NCBI GenBank assembly: GCA_037043015.1
Contig: CM073324.1
Location: 25,250,097-25,314,096, forward strand
Origin: Bryum argenteum
Lineage: Eukaryota; Streptophyta; Bryopsida; Bryales; Bryaceae
Reading direction: 5' to 3'
DNA: 64,000 nucleotides
Of the stretch, positions 47,089 to 58,375 are shown one piece after another. Within the stretch, counting starts at the first letter, position 1; each line of letters opens with the position of its first letter. A program made the position numbers and the translations under genes. The notes beneath the pieces were generated by a model that made no database searches, was not told where the DNA came from, and saw nothing but the letters and a program-made list of their open reading frames with translations.

Positions 47089-49043
47089 CCCCTAAAAATC
47101 CAGGGGTTTCCTCGACCTCCAGAACCAAAACTGCCATTTTTCACCTTCGTTGGGAGATGGGGAAATGGAGAAACTTTTTTTTCTGGTTTTAGACTTTGAA
47201 CCGTAAGATCTTGTACCTAACTTGTATACAAAGGACTGGTCAAAATTTCAACCGTTGGATGTTTTTCATTTGTGAGATCATAACAATCAAAGTTTGACCA
47301 ACACTTTTTTTTTGCCACTGCGTGAGAGGCATTGTCTAAATGGTGCCAAGGGCAACTTGATGATTGTTATTCCAAATATTTTTCCCTCATTTTTTTTCAT
47401 GTAGGTATTCAAGTTGGTTATGCTCATGCAAAATTTTAGAGACCAATTCCACTTTTTGACCTTAATGTAAAATATTTTATGAAAGAAGGTCTAAAAACAA
47501 CCATATAGTAAAACAAGCACCACGTATGATATATTTAGTTTGAGAAAAATCTCGACGGTGAGAAGGTGCATTTATGATAATGTGAATTTTGAAAAAAATC
47601 TTGGAAAAAATCCAAAATCTCGAATTTTGGCAATTTTTGAAAAAAAAATTGTAAAATTACTAGAAATTGTGAAGATTGTTTTTGAAAGTTTTGGAGGCTG
47701 CCCTTGTAAAATTGGTAAACTTTTTGACTTCGGACACATTGGAATTTGAATAGTAATTTGGTAATGAACATATTTCTAAAAAAAAAAAAATTAAAAAAAA
47801 TTATTTTAAACTGCCCGATTTGGACTTGAAACCTAAAATTTCTAGATGAAGGTTATAAAATTAAAATTTGACTTTGAAAATTTTACCACATACACATTAC
47901 TGCATGTGGAGCACCCAATAAAAATCTTAGGCAAAAATATCAGTTTAAATGCTTAAAATGAGCTGCCCGAAATCTCAGAAAACCGAATCGGCTTTCCTGG
48001 ATTTTTAGGGGTTAAAAACCGAAATGGCTTTTTGTGTTTTTGGGCAGCCTCGTTTATATAGTAAAAAGTAAAATTGGGGGGTAATTTTTTTGCAGGGCTT
48101 GGGTTATACTTCATACTACAAGTGGTAAAAATTGCAAGTTCTAATTCCACCTATAAATAGTTTTACTTTTTATTTTAGTTTTGAAGCCCAAAAAGGGCAG
48201 ATCGGGCTGGCCCTGCAGCCACTCACAGGTGGGGTGCATTTCGGGGCAGTATAGGAGATATGCAGCCCATGTTAGGCCAGGGCAGGGGGTTTACAATGGG
48301 CTTAGAGCAATTTCAAATCTCAAAAACCCACACCATGAATGCGATCCACTTGATCTTCACTCTTTTATTGCTATTTGACGTGTGGCAGGCCCTTGCAGCT
48401 CGGGTCAGTCGAGGGTCCCAACATCCTCCTCCCTGCCCTCCTTTTTTCTCACTGAATTTGCCTAGTTTCTCCTTTGAAAATTTCTCTCAATTTGAGATTT
48501 TTGAATTTTTGGAAAAAAATTTGATCAAAAATTTTCATTTCATTGAAGGGAGGTCCTCACCGTTTGGATTTTTGAAATACTAAAACATGATGACCTTATT
48601 CAACAATGTCCCAAAGCCGGGGTGAAAAAGCGGTTTTTGACCTTCTTCCACTAATCTCTTTGCATGAAGGTTCTAGAAGCACATGTAACCTCTATAATTT
48701 TGCATGCGTGTGCCTAACTTAGTTATCTACATGAAAAAAAATATGAGCAAAAAGTTTGGGTAAAAAATAATCAAGTCTCCCTTGGCACTATGAAGACTAT
48801 GTGTCTCGGGCAAGGTCGAAAAAAATTTCTTACATGAACTTTGAACATTATAATCTCACAAATGGCGCAGATCCAACGGTTGAATTTTTTTGTGGTAGTA
48901 CTGATGGTAGTTACCCTGAAGATCTTACGGTTGAAAGTAAAAAATCTGCTCAAAGTTTTGATTCATACTTCTACTTGGACATTGAGCAAGAAAATCGCAG
49001 TTTTTGGTTTTGGAGCTCCCAAAAACACAAGGATTTTTAGGGG
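47089..49043. mobile_element. 1955-bp TTAA-flanked foldback element
   Basis: The left end CCCCTAAAAATCC and right end GGATTTTTAGGGG are perfect inverted repeats, each bounded by TTAA (47085-47088 and 49044-49047). The inverted similarity continues inward for about 200 bp: GTAAGATCTTGTACC, TTCAACCGTTGGATG and TTTGTGAGATCATAAC near 47190-47290 face TATAATCTCACAAATGG, CCAACGGTTGAA and GAAGATCTTACGG near 48850-48935. A second right-type end (GGATTTTTAGGGG plus TTAA) lies inside at 47999-48015, so a 923-bp element (47089-48011) is an alternative. The ends match the 260-bp family. Interior frames, such as 48260-48583, have no recognised domain. Confidence 0.65.
47570..47830 (+). repeat. AT-rich repeat, matches 25890-26225
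   Basis: Shares AAAATCTCGAATTTTGGCAA, TTGTAAAATTACTAGAAATT, GGAGGCTGCCCTTGTAAAAT and GGTAATGAACATATTTC with 25890-26225, followed by a similar A tract. Located inside the element at 47089. Confidence 0.6.
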
Positions 49044-49692
49044 TTAAATGTGTTCCATAAATCTATACTTCATTTTTGAGTCGGAAGATTTTACCCACAC
49101 AAACTAGAGTACTAGACTTGATTTGAGACCCAACCAAAGAAATTTTGTCCAAAACACTTTTGAATTAAAAGAGTTACGGCTCTTCAAAGTTTATAGCCTT
49201 TATCCAAAATGTAGAAAAACGACATATGAACGTTTAGGGATTAAAACCGTTTTATGAGTAAATATTTAATATAGAATATTAAATTCTTTTTCCAAAGTGA
49301 AGAAGGTATATTACTAGTGTATATATAGTGGCATTTTATACCTAAGATTGGGTAAAATGTGCCACTAGGAGTACACTCATGGTTCATAGAAAAACCACCT
49401 TTTCACTATTGCATGTGTTTATGTGAATATTAGAATTGTAATCTAGGCCTCCTTTACTTTGGTCTTGAACTTTGAAGAAGAACTTATAAAGAACAATAAA
49501 TCTTGAAGGCTATAGTTGTTGACACGTGAGAGGGACATTGTTTGACACAACTTGTCTTGTTTATAAAAACCTTTCATGGCTGACAAAGATGCCATATGCA
49601 CTTGTTAACACCTGTGACGAGCATCACGGTGCGACCTAGCTCTCAAATCTGTTTGTTCAAAATGCAATATAATGCCTATACGTGTGAGGGGC
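49044..49692. other. Gene-free; short fragment of the ~1-kb family
   Basis: 49060-49200 matches 50680-50810 (CACAAACTAGAGTACTAGAC versus CATAAACTAGACTCAATTTG; GGCTCTTCAAAGTTTATAGC versus GGCTCTTCAAAGTTTCTGCC). The rest is AT-rich with no frame of note. Confidence 0.5.
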
Positions 49693-49775
49693 ATTGATTG
49701 AGCCGACCTAGCTATAAATATTGATTGAGCCGACCTAGTTATAAATATTGATTAAGCCGACCTATCTATTAAATA
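49693..49775. repeat. 27-bp tandem repeat, three units
   Basis: ATTGATTGAGCCGACCTAGC plus TATAAAT starts at 49693 and 49720 and, diverged, at 49747. Confidence 0.9.
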
Positions 49776-49854
49776 TGGTTGTTCAAAACACCACGTACAT
49801 CTTGTTGTCGACAAGTACGAGGGATATTATTTGACATGTAACAACCATGCTTAA

Positions 49855-50831
49855 CCCCTAAATGTCCTTGGGGTATTTTTAGCCAAAAACTCATTCTCAA
49901 AAAAAGTGATATTGTTGAAAATAAAGATAAGCTATTTAGATCTCAACCGTACAAACTTGTAATAGACTTGTAGTAGGTCATGTGGACCAAAACTTGACTC
50001 ATGGGTCCTCATAGATTGCGAGATCACAACATATTAGTGCGCAAAACTGGATACAAAATATCATCATTTCCACTTTGAAGTGAAAATACTACCAACATGA
50101 AATTTGCAATCAAAAAATCAGCAACTAGAAAGTTGTAAGTTCATCTTCATCTCAAAGACACCCTTGTACCAAAAAAATTCATCAAAAAAAAATCTTGGCT
50201 CAAATAGTAGCCTTGTAGTCGTGAAAACTGCCAAAAATTTTACAAAGGAAAAATAGTCCAAAACTAAACCCCTCGCACTCAAATCCATGCCTTTTCTTCA
50301 ATATATCCTCGATTGGGTCAAGGTTTCTACCACTCAAAATAGACTATAATTGAAATCCATCCCAAAAAATAAAGTCAAAATCTAACGTTGGATGAAGGAG
50401 ATCTAGCTCTTCAAAAATCATCCATTTTTTCACTTTTTTCCATCGTAGAAACATCATTGTAAAGCCAATACCAAAGTTATTTAGATCAAAAAATTTCCAA
50501 CTACAAAGTTGTTGGGATGCATCTAAATATCAAACCTATGAAAAAAAATTCATGAAAAACTATTTTAGATTTCACATAATTGGCTTGCAATGGTAAAACA
50601 TGCCAAATGTTTGAAAACCCAAAAATAAAAGCTGTCTTCACTAAAATCCATGCCATTTATTCATAATTTATTTTCTGAGTCTTTAATTTTTACCACATAA
50701 ACTAGACTCAATTTGTGACCTAATCCAAGTGATTTTATCAAAAACGGAGTTTGCATGAAGAAGTTATGGCTCTTCAAAGTTTCTGCCTTTCATCCAAAAG
50801 GTCGTTTTTCGACACTAGGGACGTGTAGGGG
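49855..50831 (-). mobile_element. 977-bp TTAA-flanked element, best-bounded member of the ~1-kb family
   Basis: Left end CCCCTAAATGTCC, right end GGGACGTGTAGGGG, with TTAA on both sides (49851-49854 and 50832-50835). Its interior, read on the minus strand, gives the blocks seen in the copies at 8340, 19400, 25250 and 33520: GCAATCTATGAGG, TTTGGTCCACATGACC, GAGATCTAAATAGC and others. It gives boundaries to a family otherwise known in this window only from fragments. No coding sequence. Confidence 0.75.
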
Positions 50832-50835
50832 TTAA

Positions 50836-52201
50836 GCAACCGTTTGTGACTTATAAAAAAACCGCATACAAGTAGCAAGCTATGTGCGCTTGTATGGCAC
50901 ACCATCCGACATGATATAGCGATTAACCATGCTTGTGAAACTTTTATTAACTGATAAAAAACAACACATCATCACTCGTGAGGAACATTGTGACATTTGA
51001 CCCTTGAGATAAACGTCACTTAACACAGCCTCGCCATTCACCAAAACCTCCTCTAACCTTGTTCTATGTCATTATTAGTGTGTCAGTATTGGTGTGGTTA
51101 ATAGCCATCACACAATAACTTATTGAAGAAGATTAATCTGAAGGAAATGACTTAAAATAAACATGCTATCAAAGATAAGAATAGTTTCAATTTCTATCGA
51201 ACAAAATATCAAAATTAATTTATATTCGACATCCATTTTATGTTTCATTTTATACTGATGCCTCCAATGAATAGTTTTCTAATAAATTCTTATGTAATGG
51301 ATATCAATCATTTTAAGTTTGAAATACTAAAAATAAAATTTTGTTTACGAGCGATTTCCAAACTAAAAAATTAAGATTAATAAAAATATAATACAACTTC
51401 TAGAGATAATTATCATCTATTCAATATGGAATCATTTATATTCAAATATGTAGTCGAGTTGTATATTGAACAAAGACCATGAGATTTTGTAACTCCTAAC
51501 AAAATCTTAACAACAAATATGTTTGTAGAATGACACATCTCACATTGAAGTTAATAATGCTAACTAGAAACTAAAGAATATAATAAGCACTATATATTTT
51601 GTGTCACGTCATCCAAAATACTTTACAGGTATGTCAATTTGATGAACATGTAGAATACAACTCGCAATACTAGAATACAAGGCCACACCTCAAAATATGT
51701 CAAACAAATAGTATTACATGCAACTTACAACAATCATGATTGATTCACTTATCTACATGATTATTGTATGTTTTATTATAAGTTATGAAGAATATACTAT
51801 CAAATGTATTTCAACATTGGTAAATGGTCTTGCGGTTGTACATTGAATGTATTTATTTATAATAAAAAGAAATGAAGATAAGTAAGAAACTTTTATACCT
51901 AATTTCTTCACAAAATAAACAAATAATGCAAAGATTCACAAATTGATGGAATAACTATTATATATGATATTTTAAAGGGTTTCAAAGCTTATCTTTACAA
52001 TATGTATATACATTATGGAAAATAAAAAGGGTTTAATCTTTGTGAAATCGTCAAAAAGTGGCTTCAAATTGCTTATTATGGCGTAGTAAAATCAAACCAA
52101 GTCCTATGAAATTTAAGAAAGCTGAAAGCAAAGCGTATCTTTACTGTTCATCTTACAAGCCATATAAAATTTAAAAAATCACAAACCAAAGCTTAGTTCC
52201 A
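50836..52201. other. AT-rich gene-free DNA
   Basis: Strongly AT-rich with no frame of note and no terminal repeats seen. Confidence 0.55.
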
Positions 52202-52400
52202 CATTGCTACGTCAAGTCTCGGCAATAACGTGAGTGAGTCCCATTGCAACGTCAAGTCCCGACAATTCCGTGATTGAGTCCCATTGCCACATCAAGTCTT
52301 GACAATGCCGTGATTAAGTCCTAAATTGCGGCGTCAAGTCCCGACAATACCGTGATTGAGTGCCATTTCACGTCAAGTCCCACCACTACTGTAATTGATC
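52202..52400. repeat. 40-bp minisatellite, five units
   Basis: The unit CATTGCNACGTCAAGTCCCG then ACAATNCCGTGATTGAGTCC starts at 52202, 52242, 52282, about 52323 and about 52363. Units differ at several positions. Non-coding. Confidence 0.9.
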
Positions 52401-52929
52401 CCTTTAAAAACTGAAGACTATAAATCAAATCATGTGTTCACATCACATCTTTGCGACATGGTAATGCCAAAACTGAGTGTGAGTGTTACAGAACTGAGGG
52501 GATCATTAGGGGAAATAATACTATCAGACACCTCCTTTCGAACATATAGTTCTATAAAAGATGATAAAACAAGAGTACCTTCACAAAACATTATTACCTA
52601 ATGTAAAATTCAAAAAGTGGGTCTTATCAAACTCAAAGGATCCTAATACAAACCATAGCTTTACATTGCAACTTCACATCATGGAAAGTTCATACCTTAG
52701 TCCTATGAAATTTACGAGATCATCAAATGTAACCTATTTCCATATCATAAGAAGTTAAAAAAAGGTCAAGCCCAAAAAAGGCCCCTTTAGATTGAGCACA
52801 AGTTTTGTTTTTAAGTATCATTTGCATAAAGAAGTCTAGGAGTAAGTATCACTAGAAAATTGGATCTAGAGTGGTCCCATGCACCAAGAAGAAAAGTGGC
52901 GCCAAGTCAAAATTTAAACTTAGTGGAAA
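52401..52929. other. No gene seen
   Basis: Two short plus-strand frames (52395-52601 and 52561-52758) without recognisable content. Confidence 0.45.
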
Positions 52930-53127
52930 GGCTTTACACAAGGAAATCTCAATTCGAGGGACAAAGGGAGCCCAAAATAACATGGCACACACTTTTTGCT
53001 TAGTTGGCACAATAATTGTTGTTCTTGACGGCCCATGGAATTCACACCTCAATGACTTAGGTCTGATGCAAATTCCGGGGGGCCGTTAGGCAAAAATCCG
53101 TTTTTGGAAGAAAAATAAACAAAATAT

Positions 53128-53455
53128 CACGCGTATATATATATATATATATATTTTGTGGGGGTCACCACTGTAGTCCACCCAACTATTATGGGGGGTC
53201 CTTGGACCTTGTTGTATGGGTACCTCAAAGCCCTTTGGTTGAATACTATGTCAAGTATTCTCAAGGCACTAGTAACTAGGCTAGAAAGCAGTGTAGTTAT
53301 AGTGTCCACCCTCGAGAGGGGGAAGTAGTATTGTTCCAATTTCTCCTTGTCCGGTGGCCATCTAGATATTAGCATTAGCATTACGAATCATACACTTCAT
53401 TCACACCCGCCCCTTAGAAAGGGACCGGAGTTTCTATATATATATATATAATTTT
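53128..53455. other. Insertion in copy B bounded by TA repeats
   Basis: Copy A lacks this stretch. It starts in a (TA)n run at about 53132-53152 and ends in another at 53435-53452, so it may have entered a TA microsatellite. It has balanced composition with phrases GTGGGGGTCACCACTGTAG and ACACCCGCCCCTTAG. No inverted ends or coding sequence recognised. Confidence 0.5.
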
Positions 53456-53889
53456 ATTTATTTATTTATTTTTCCACTGCTTATACTAATGGCATGATTT
53501 TTTATTGGATTTTGTAACAATATTACAATCACCATTACAATTACACTATTACAATTCATTTCCTTTTCTACTTCTTAAAAAGTATCCTTTTCTAATGCAC
53601 CTTCATCATTCTTTTTCTTCTTCTTACTATTTTCCTGATTTTTTTATATTCTTTTGCACTCTTTTTTGCTTTGAGTTTGTTGCAGTGGAAGGCTAATCTT
53701 AAGATGGAGAGTTCTAACAATCTCAAGACCAAGCAATGGAGCCAAAATGCTCCTTGGATGAGTTTCTCTCAACCTCAAGTTCAACGAATTTCTCCTTAAC
53801 TGCATCCTTCTTTCTTTGATCGTTTTGAAGGTAGTAGTTTCAAAACAAAATCGCTTTTTGGATTGCCCGGCATGAGTTGATCAACATTA

Positions 53890-54424
53890 AGGTAGCGACA
53901 CCCATAAGCATCCCTATCTCCATTGGCGTGACCTATAATTGTACCTATTGCTGACCTTTTCAGACCCATAACTGATTGTTGTGAAAAAGGGACGGTTATG
54001 GGTGTACATTAAAGCGTGCTTTACTGCCGATTGGTTGGAATGGATGTTGAATGTATGTCATGGTGTAAAGTGCATAGTGTTTTAGTGTTCTTCCTCTACT
54101 GGTAATTCTTGCTTATCCACAACTTGGAATTTTGAACCACGGTGGGACATTTATAGGAACTATCTTTCTTGGTCTTAAGCCGCTACAGGACAACAAACAC
54201 TTGAGTGGTGATTATTTTTAGCTCCACCTATGGACAAGCATATAAGTATGTTCATTTTGTACTTTGAGATTTTCTTATAAATTCAGGCTCGTCACAAAAC
54301 CTCATCTCTCAAAGAAAATATTTTTCACTCCCAATTACTGATATGTAGATATTTCTTTCAAGCTTCCTTGGTGGTTGTAACCAACCATATTTGCTTACTC
54401 GGACGGTTATGGGTGTCGCTACCT
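53890..54424. mobile_element. 535-bp TA-flanked element nested in copy B
   Basis: Ends AGGTAGCGACACCCATAA (53890-53907) and TTATGGGTGTCGCTACCT (54407-54424) are perfect inverted repeats. TA lies on each side (53888-53889 and 54425-54426). Removing the element and one TA gives CATTACAACAATTTG, which aligns without gaps to CATTTCGACAATCTG at the matching place in copy A (about 41347), so the empty site is seen directly. TA duplication suggests Tc1/mariner-type (Stowaway-like) insertion. The end motif recurs inside (CGGTTATGGGTGTACATT at about 53991). No coding sequence. Confidence 0.9.
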
Positions 54425-55800
54425 TACAACAATTTGTTAGTAGTAGAGCTGGAATTTTTTTCACCATCTCTTGGAAGGCAACTTTATAGTGGATCAGATT
54501 TGCAACCAAGTGAGGAGTCGGTAGAGTAATTTCTAAATCCATTGCTTGATGTGAAGGAGGAGGAAGAAATTTGTGAGACAACAAAGGGCTTGAACGGAGA
54601 GTAGAGTCTCCGCCCAAGGAAAGAGGACATTCAAGTGCTCCTCCTCCTCCAAAGAAGAAAGCAATAATATCAACAAAGAAGAAGAATGTGGAGGTTGTTG
54701 GATTGGATAGTTCAAGTGATGAAGAAGAGAAGCCTACTCAAAATTGATGTGATTTATGAAGTTGAAACTTCGATTGCAATCCGTGGAGAAATGTAGGAAG
54801 AATTCTGAAGATGTGCAAAAAAACAAGGCATGTGCACTGAATTTTTTAACACATTTTTTGTAAATTGTATGTGGGTAAATGTATAAATATTTATACAATG
54901 TATACAATGTAAAATTATATTGTAGAATTTTCTAAAATACAGTCAACAAATGGGGACGCATGAGGATGATTAAGAATTGTAGAAGGCCTTGGCCTTAGCC
55001 CGCGAGCCCCTTGCCTCCCTCCCCCCGTAGCGCGAGTAGCTACCACCACAAGGCTTTGAGTTTTGTGGGCCCCACCAACCCTCACCCGCGAGAGGGCATG
55101 AACCTTCATGACCAATAAACAAAGCCTTCCTACCCCTTTATCAATGGAACCATCCCTTTCCTTGTTTATCTCAAATTGGTGTTGTCCACTCACTTTTCTT
55201 TCCACTTATTTAGGTTGTCTAAAACTTCAGGCCCTCCAAAGTAGGCCATGGGCTTGTCTCTTGCTGAATTTGATCCCATTCAACCCTCAAATATTTGTAT
55301 GTAAATGTTCTTATAAATTTTTATTGCGATTTCAGGAATTGATTCGTGGTTGACAGTTCAAGCCCGGATGGTAGCAGCCATTCGTGGATTCAAATGCTTG
55401 TGGGAATTCTGTAAAGAGAAATTGAAGACCATTTGGACATTATACAAGAATGACAAAAGGGCCAACGAGAGGTTCGAATAAACATGAAGATCGCAAATAG
55501 TTTGAGCAACTTGATGTTTGGAATTCTACTCAAACTTGTATGAAAAACCAAATTCTAACAAGTGCGAGGGAAGAAAAAAGTGAAAATGAAGACAAGAAGG
55601 TTAGAACTTAACTTACAAGACTAGAGGTCACTCCAAAGTAAATCAAGAAGAGGAAGATTGAAGACAAATTGGAGGCAATATTGGAGCAAGTGGTTTTCAA
55701 TTCTCCAATTTTCTTTCAACATTTAAAGAAAGTACGGCTTTATTGAAAAATATGGATTGCCGTATGGTAGCTGAAATGTTTGATTGTTTTGCCAAGTTGA

Positions 55801-56689
55801 ATTCCCACAAGCTTCTTGCTCTAGGGCTTTATGTAGCATGTTGTCATTAAGTTGGAATAAGTCATATAAACAAAACACCTATTGAGTATGTAAAGTAGGA
55901 ACAAGATTCACGTCCTCGTGAAGATTTTATTGAATAAATAGTTTCGTAGTGGAAGGCATGATTTTATGATGGAAAATCAAGGACATTAAATAAGACATTT
56001 GTCAAGAATTAAAAAATATAGCAGAAGTTTAAAATGCAAAAAAATGCAAAATTTAGTACTCCAAATAGAGGCGGCAACGATGGAGGTTGAAGAAACTGCT
56101 GAAGCCCTTGTTGAAGCTGGTATCGCCTCTCCAATCCTAAACCAACAAAGAGATCGGAGGCCTTCTTTGCGAATACAAGAGAAATCACGCTAATTTTAGA
56201 GGAGAACATAGACGTCGGAGGCATACTATTGCTACAATCTAACAACTTGTTTCATTTTTATAAAAAAAACATTTTGAGTTGTTTTTCTGAGCGGGGGGTG
56301 ACCTCTTTAAGCATGAGGAAGTAGCCTCTTTCTCATCAGGGGGTGGTGACTTGTTTCTGAGCAGACGGGTAGTCACCAGTTTTTGATTGGGGTAGTGATT
56401 TTTACATGATCGTGTAGGGCATGTTCTTCAATCAATGGGGCATCATCATCTTCTGTATCATCTTGGGCTGCCATTCATTAGTGGATGGAAACTTGGTGGT
56501 TTTTCCTATTGCTTTTTAAGCCTGACGATTCTCATTCTCATATCCACAACGGTGAAACAGGGTACATTTCACGTCCTTGTTAATTAAATTGTTCTCAACG
56601 GCATTGAAACTCTCATTTATCTTGAACTTTGGTATTGCTAAACTGTAGATTGAGCATGCTTCCGGATGTTCCTAAGTTACATTTGAGTT
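55801..56689. other. No gene supported
   Basis: A 64-codon frame at 55999-56193 (with EVEETAEALVEAGIASP) has no recognised domain and could be a remnant of copy B. The rest is mixed. Confidence 0.4.
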
Positions 56690-58375
56690 GTAGGTCCAGT
56701 CATACAAGTTCGTACCCTTGGTCTATCAAATAGCAAACCACAGGAACTCATAGTTTCCAGGTGTGGATGCAAGTTCGAGGCTTCTAAGTTGGCTTCATCA
56801 CCTTAACATGGGTGGTTACATGATACAGATAACAAAGAACCAGACGCTACAATCTCCTAAAACCCCTGCGTTGTGCTTGTTAAATTGGACTTTCAACTCA
56901 TAGATCCACCCTCGTTGCAAATTAGGCAATATGCATTATCTGCTCTTGTAGAAAGAATGGCAATCGATCATCCGCATCACACCATGTACCAGGTATATTA
57001 TGAAGACGCATATGTGTACCGTGACTGTCTTCCAGCATTTTGAAGTTCCCATTCTTGATTCCTAATTATTCAATATTTTCAAAGATGTATGTTGGATCTT
57101 CTGAGCAACATCCTAGGTACAATGTGATAGTCATCAGGTATCAACGATGTGAAACGGCTTGACAGATATTTGCTTTAGCGAATGGTCACCGTGTGAAGGA
57201 CAATCAGCGCGGCAAGATAGCGTTCGTTGTCGATATGGACAAGAAACACACGTGTTGCTGTGCAATTATTGAAAAAATTGAAAGTGGACCACAAAGACCT
57301 CTTGCTTCAGATTTTTATCACTCAGTATCAGCTTATTTAGCCTGGGACTGATCCACCAAGATTGGTGAGTTCTTCTTGTGCAGATGAAGCGAATTGTAGA
57401 CATTTACATCAAGCTTGCTGAGCTTGAGTAAAAAGGAGGTGAATCTCTAGCCTGTATTTGACGCTTCATTGATGCCTTTATGTGCACTCTCTATCTCGTT
57501 TCGTTTGTATGTCGTAGGGGACTTGATGACGACTTTTCTATGAGGAACAATTTGAGGTAATTTGAAGTGGAACTGAACTCAGTTCACTTCAGATGGTGTA
57601 TGGTTACAGTCTTACAGGATACGAACAAAAGGATCAATCAAATTGCTCTTTTTGGGAACTATGATTGTTAGGAACAAATTTTAATTATGCAATGAGATCT
57701 AAGGCATTGAGGATTTACTGGTCCATATGAAAGTTTCTAACAAAGGAGTTGTCACTTTTTGCGCAGGATTATGAATGGAATTAACGCCCCGAAGGTTTTT
57801 GATTGTAAGGGTTCTGATGGGCGACGGTACAACCAAGTCTGGGAACGACGACTTATGCCAAGGCGCGGTAAGATATTAGAGCGCTTCTAAAGTTACATGA
57901 TAATTGCCGGAGCAAGATCAGGGATTGATGATCGCAGTGATACTTTGTAATAAGTTATGGAGCAGCTGTCTGGACTCTTGTAAATACTCTACTGCAAGAT
58001 CACCGCCAATTGCATTGTGCATTCGTACCTGCAAGGTATTATTTATCCCATTTTGCACTTCCCTTGTGCGTGTATCTATCACTTTTTTCAATGATATCCA
58101 ACATCTACTGATGCTTTTCTGCTGCAGGTCTTTCATTTCACACCAAGTGCTGGTGTGCTCGAATGGGTCGATGGAACCATGCCTTTGGGAGAATATGTGC
58201 TTGGCAGGTCCGTTTCTTGGTCAGGTTTATGTGGGTCGCATTGTACAAAGCTTCCAGGTTCTTGATAGAAATATGTATACCTGTCTGTGCAGTACACGGT
58301 CCGGAGGTGCCCACGCTGGATGTGGAGGCAATGACTGGAAAATTCATGAAGTGCCGTGAACATATGTCGGTTGTA
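56690..58375 (+). pseudogene. ATM: Broken fragment of an ATM checkpoint-kinase gene (kinase N-lobe region)
   Basis: ATM-type PI3K-like kinase sequence in exon-sized pieces with intron borders. Pieces: SYKFVPLVYQIA (56700-56735); QYALSALVERMAIDHPHHTM ending TACCAG|GTATAT (56918-56992); ALANGHRVKDNQRGKIAFVV (from about 57166); MKRIVDIYIKLAELE (57384-57428) then an in-frame TAA; MNGINAPKVFDCKGSDGRRY (57771 on) then, after a short deletion, SGNDDL ending GCG|GTAAGA; VMEQ with a frame change to LVNTLLQDHRQL (57954-58036); FHFTPSAGVLEWVDGTMPLG (58128-58207, clean borders); TRSGGAHAGCGGNDW then, after a shift, KFMKCREHMS (58293-58375). The order is that of ATM. The catalytic loop and activation segment are not seen downstream. 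Stops and shifts make it a pseudogene; retained introns show it arose by DNA duplication or decay in place, not from mRNA. Confidence 0.85.

Larger units (their letters stand above)
52930..55800 (+). pseudogene. Element copy B: degraded gene for a charged, DNA-binding-like protein
   Basis: Collinear with copy A, with shared blocks GGCACACACTTTTTGCTTAG, GCAGTGGAAGGCTAATCTTA, CTTGATGTGAAGGAGGAGGA and TATACAATGTATACAATGTA. It retains a segment missing from A. A likely intron (donor TTT|GTATGTAAATG near 55298, acceptor TTTCAG near 55333) precedes GIDSWLTVQARMVAAIRGFK, and KLKTIWTLYKNDKRANERFE follows soon after; the pattern recalls trihelix/MADF-type DNA-binding domains. Many stops and shifts (for example the lost frame at 54480-54600) show it is dead. 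Two insertions present only in B are at about 53128-53455 and 53890-54424. Confidence 0.6.
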
